The notes under the pieces are model-generated. The model saw only the letters and a list, made by a program, of their open reading frames with translations, ran no database searches and was not told where the DNA came from. Positions 6,724-6,734 of a stretch of DNA of 6,734 bases are shown one piece after another; position 1 is the first letter of the stretch; each line of letters begins with the position of its first letter. A program made the translations under genes and the position numbers. This DNA comes from an uncultured Verrucomicrobiota bacterium (GTDB taxonomy: Bacteria; Verrucomicrobiota; Verrucomicrobiia; Limisphaerales; UBA9464): contig CAIYFP010000052.1 in assembly GCA_903925515.1 (NCBI GenBank), positions 1-6,734 of the forward strand. The letters run 5' to 3'.

Positions 6724-6732
6724 ACGCGAAGA
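6709..6732 (+). repeat. Three perfect CGCGAAGA tandem units at the window edge
   Basis: Units start at 6709, 6717 and 6725 and are identical. The array may continue past the window. The related array at 1242-1268 (minus strand, mostly CGCGGAGA) shows that this is a dispersed family. It overlaps the right arm of the inverted repeat at 6631-6723. Confidence 0.7.
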
Positions 6733-6734
6733 GA

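Larger units (their letters stand above)
6458..6734. other. Intergenic tail without a gene
   Basis: Downstream of the stop codon at 6455-6457 I see no credible coding frame. The short frames give Arg/Pro-rich translations with no motif. The stretch holds the inverted repeat and the CGCGAAGA units listed separately. Confidence 0.55.

Overview
The window is high-GC bacterial DNA (by eye about two-thirds G+C, with strong G/C preference at third codon positions). It carries four genes with sparse, repeat-rich intergenic DNA. I infer a Verrucomicrobiota or similar PVC-group bacterium. The reasons are a secreted DUF1080 (PF06439) protein, a tandem pair of exported M16 peptidases, a membrane-anchored hypothetical protein of a type I associate with Planctomycetes/Verrucomicrobia, CGCGRAGA-type intergenic repeats, and no clear Shine-Dalgarno sequence ahead of any gene. 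No marker gene is present, so this placement is an inference only.

Layout, left to right. Positions 1-328 hold no gene I can support, but contain a long imperfect inverted repeat (127-210). On the minus strand, 329-1120 encodes a secreted DUF1080/3-keto-disaccharide hydrolase-type protein. The spacer 1121-1404 holds a CGCGRAGA-type repeat and a strong GC hairpin. Next come two tandem minus-strand M16 genes. The upstream one (2951-4692) keeps the HxxEH zinc motif. The downstream one (1405-2895) has lost that motif but has the Arg/Tyr signature of non-catalytic M16 subunits. The divergent spacer 4693-5062 holds a 16-bp palindrome close to the upstream M16 start and a second copy of the 24-bp repeat seen at 127-150. 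The plus-strand gene 5063-6457 encodes a membrane-anchored protein of unknown function. The tail 6458-6734 has no gene but a near-perfect inverted repeat built on the same CGCGRAGA motif, which runs to the window edge.

The most informative observation is that, as written, the two M16 genes form one uninterrupted reading frame. The last 26 residues of the upstream peptidase, which look native, lie in another frame and are recovered by adding a single G in a G-rich run at about 3031-3044. The predicted 1095-residue fusion would carry a second signal peptide in its middle, so I read it as a one-base indel (assembly error or real mutation) rather than a real fusion. The pair itself is likely a two-component periplasmic M16 protease, with the upstream subunit supplying zinc and the downstream subunit supplying the Arg/Tyr pair. 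I found no clear evidence of a wholly novel system. The best leads are this frameshift and the dispersed repeats.
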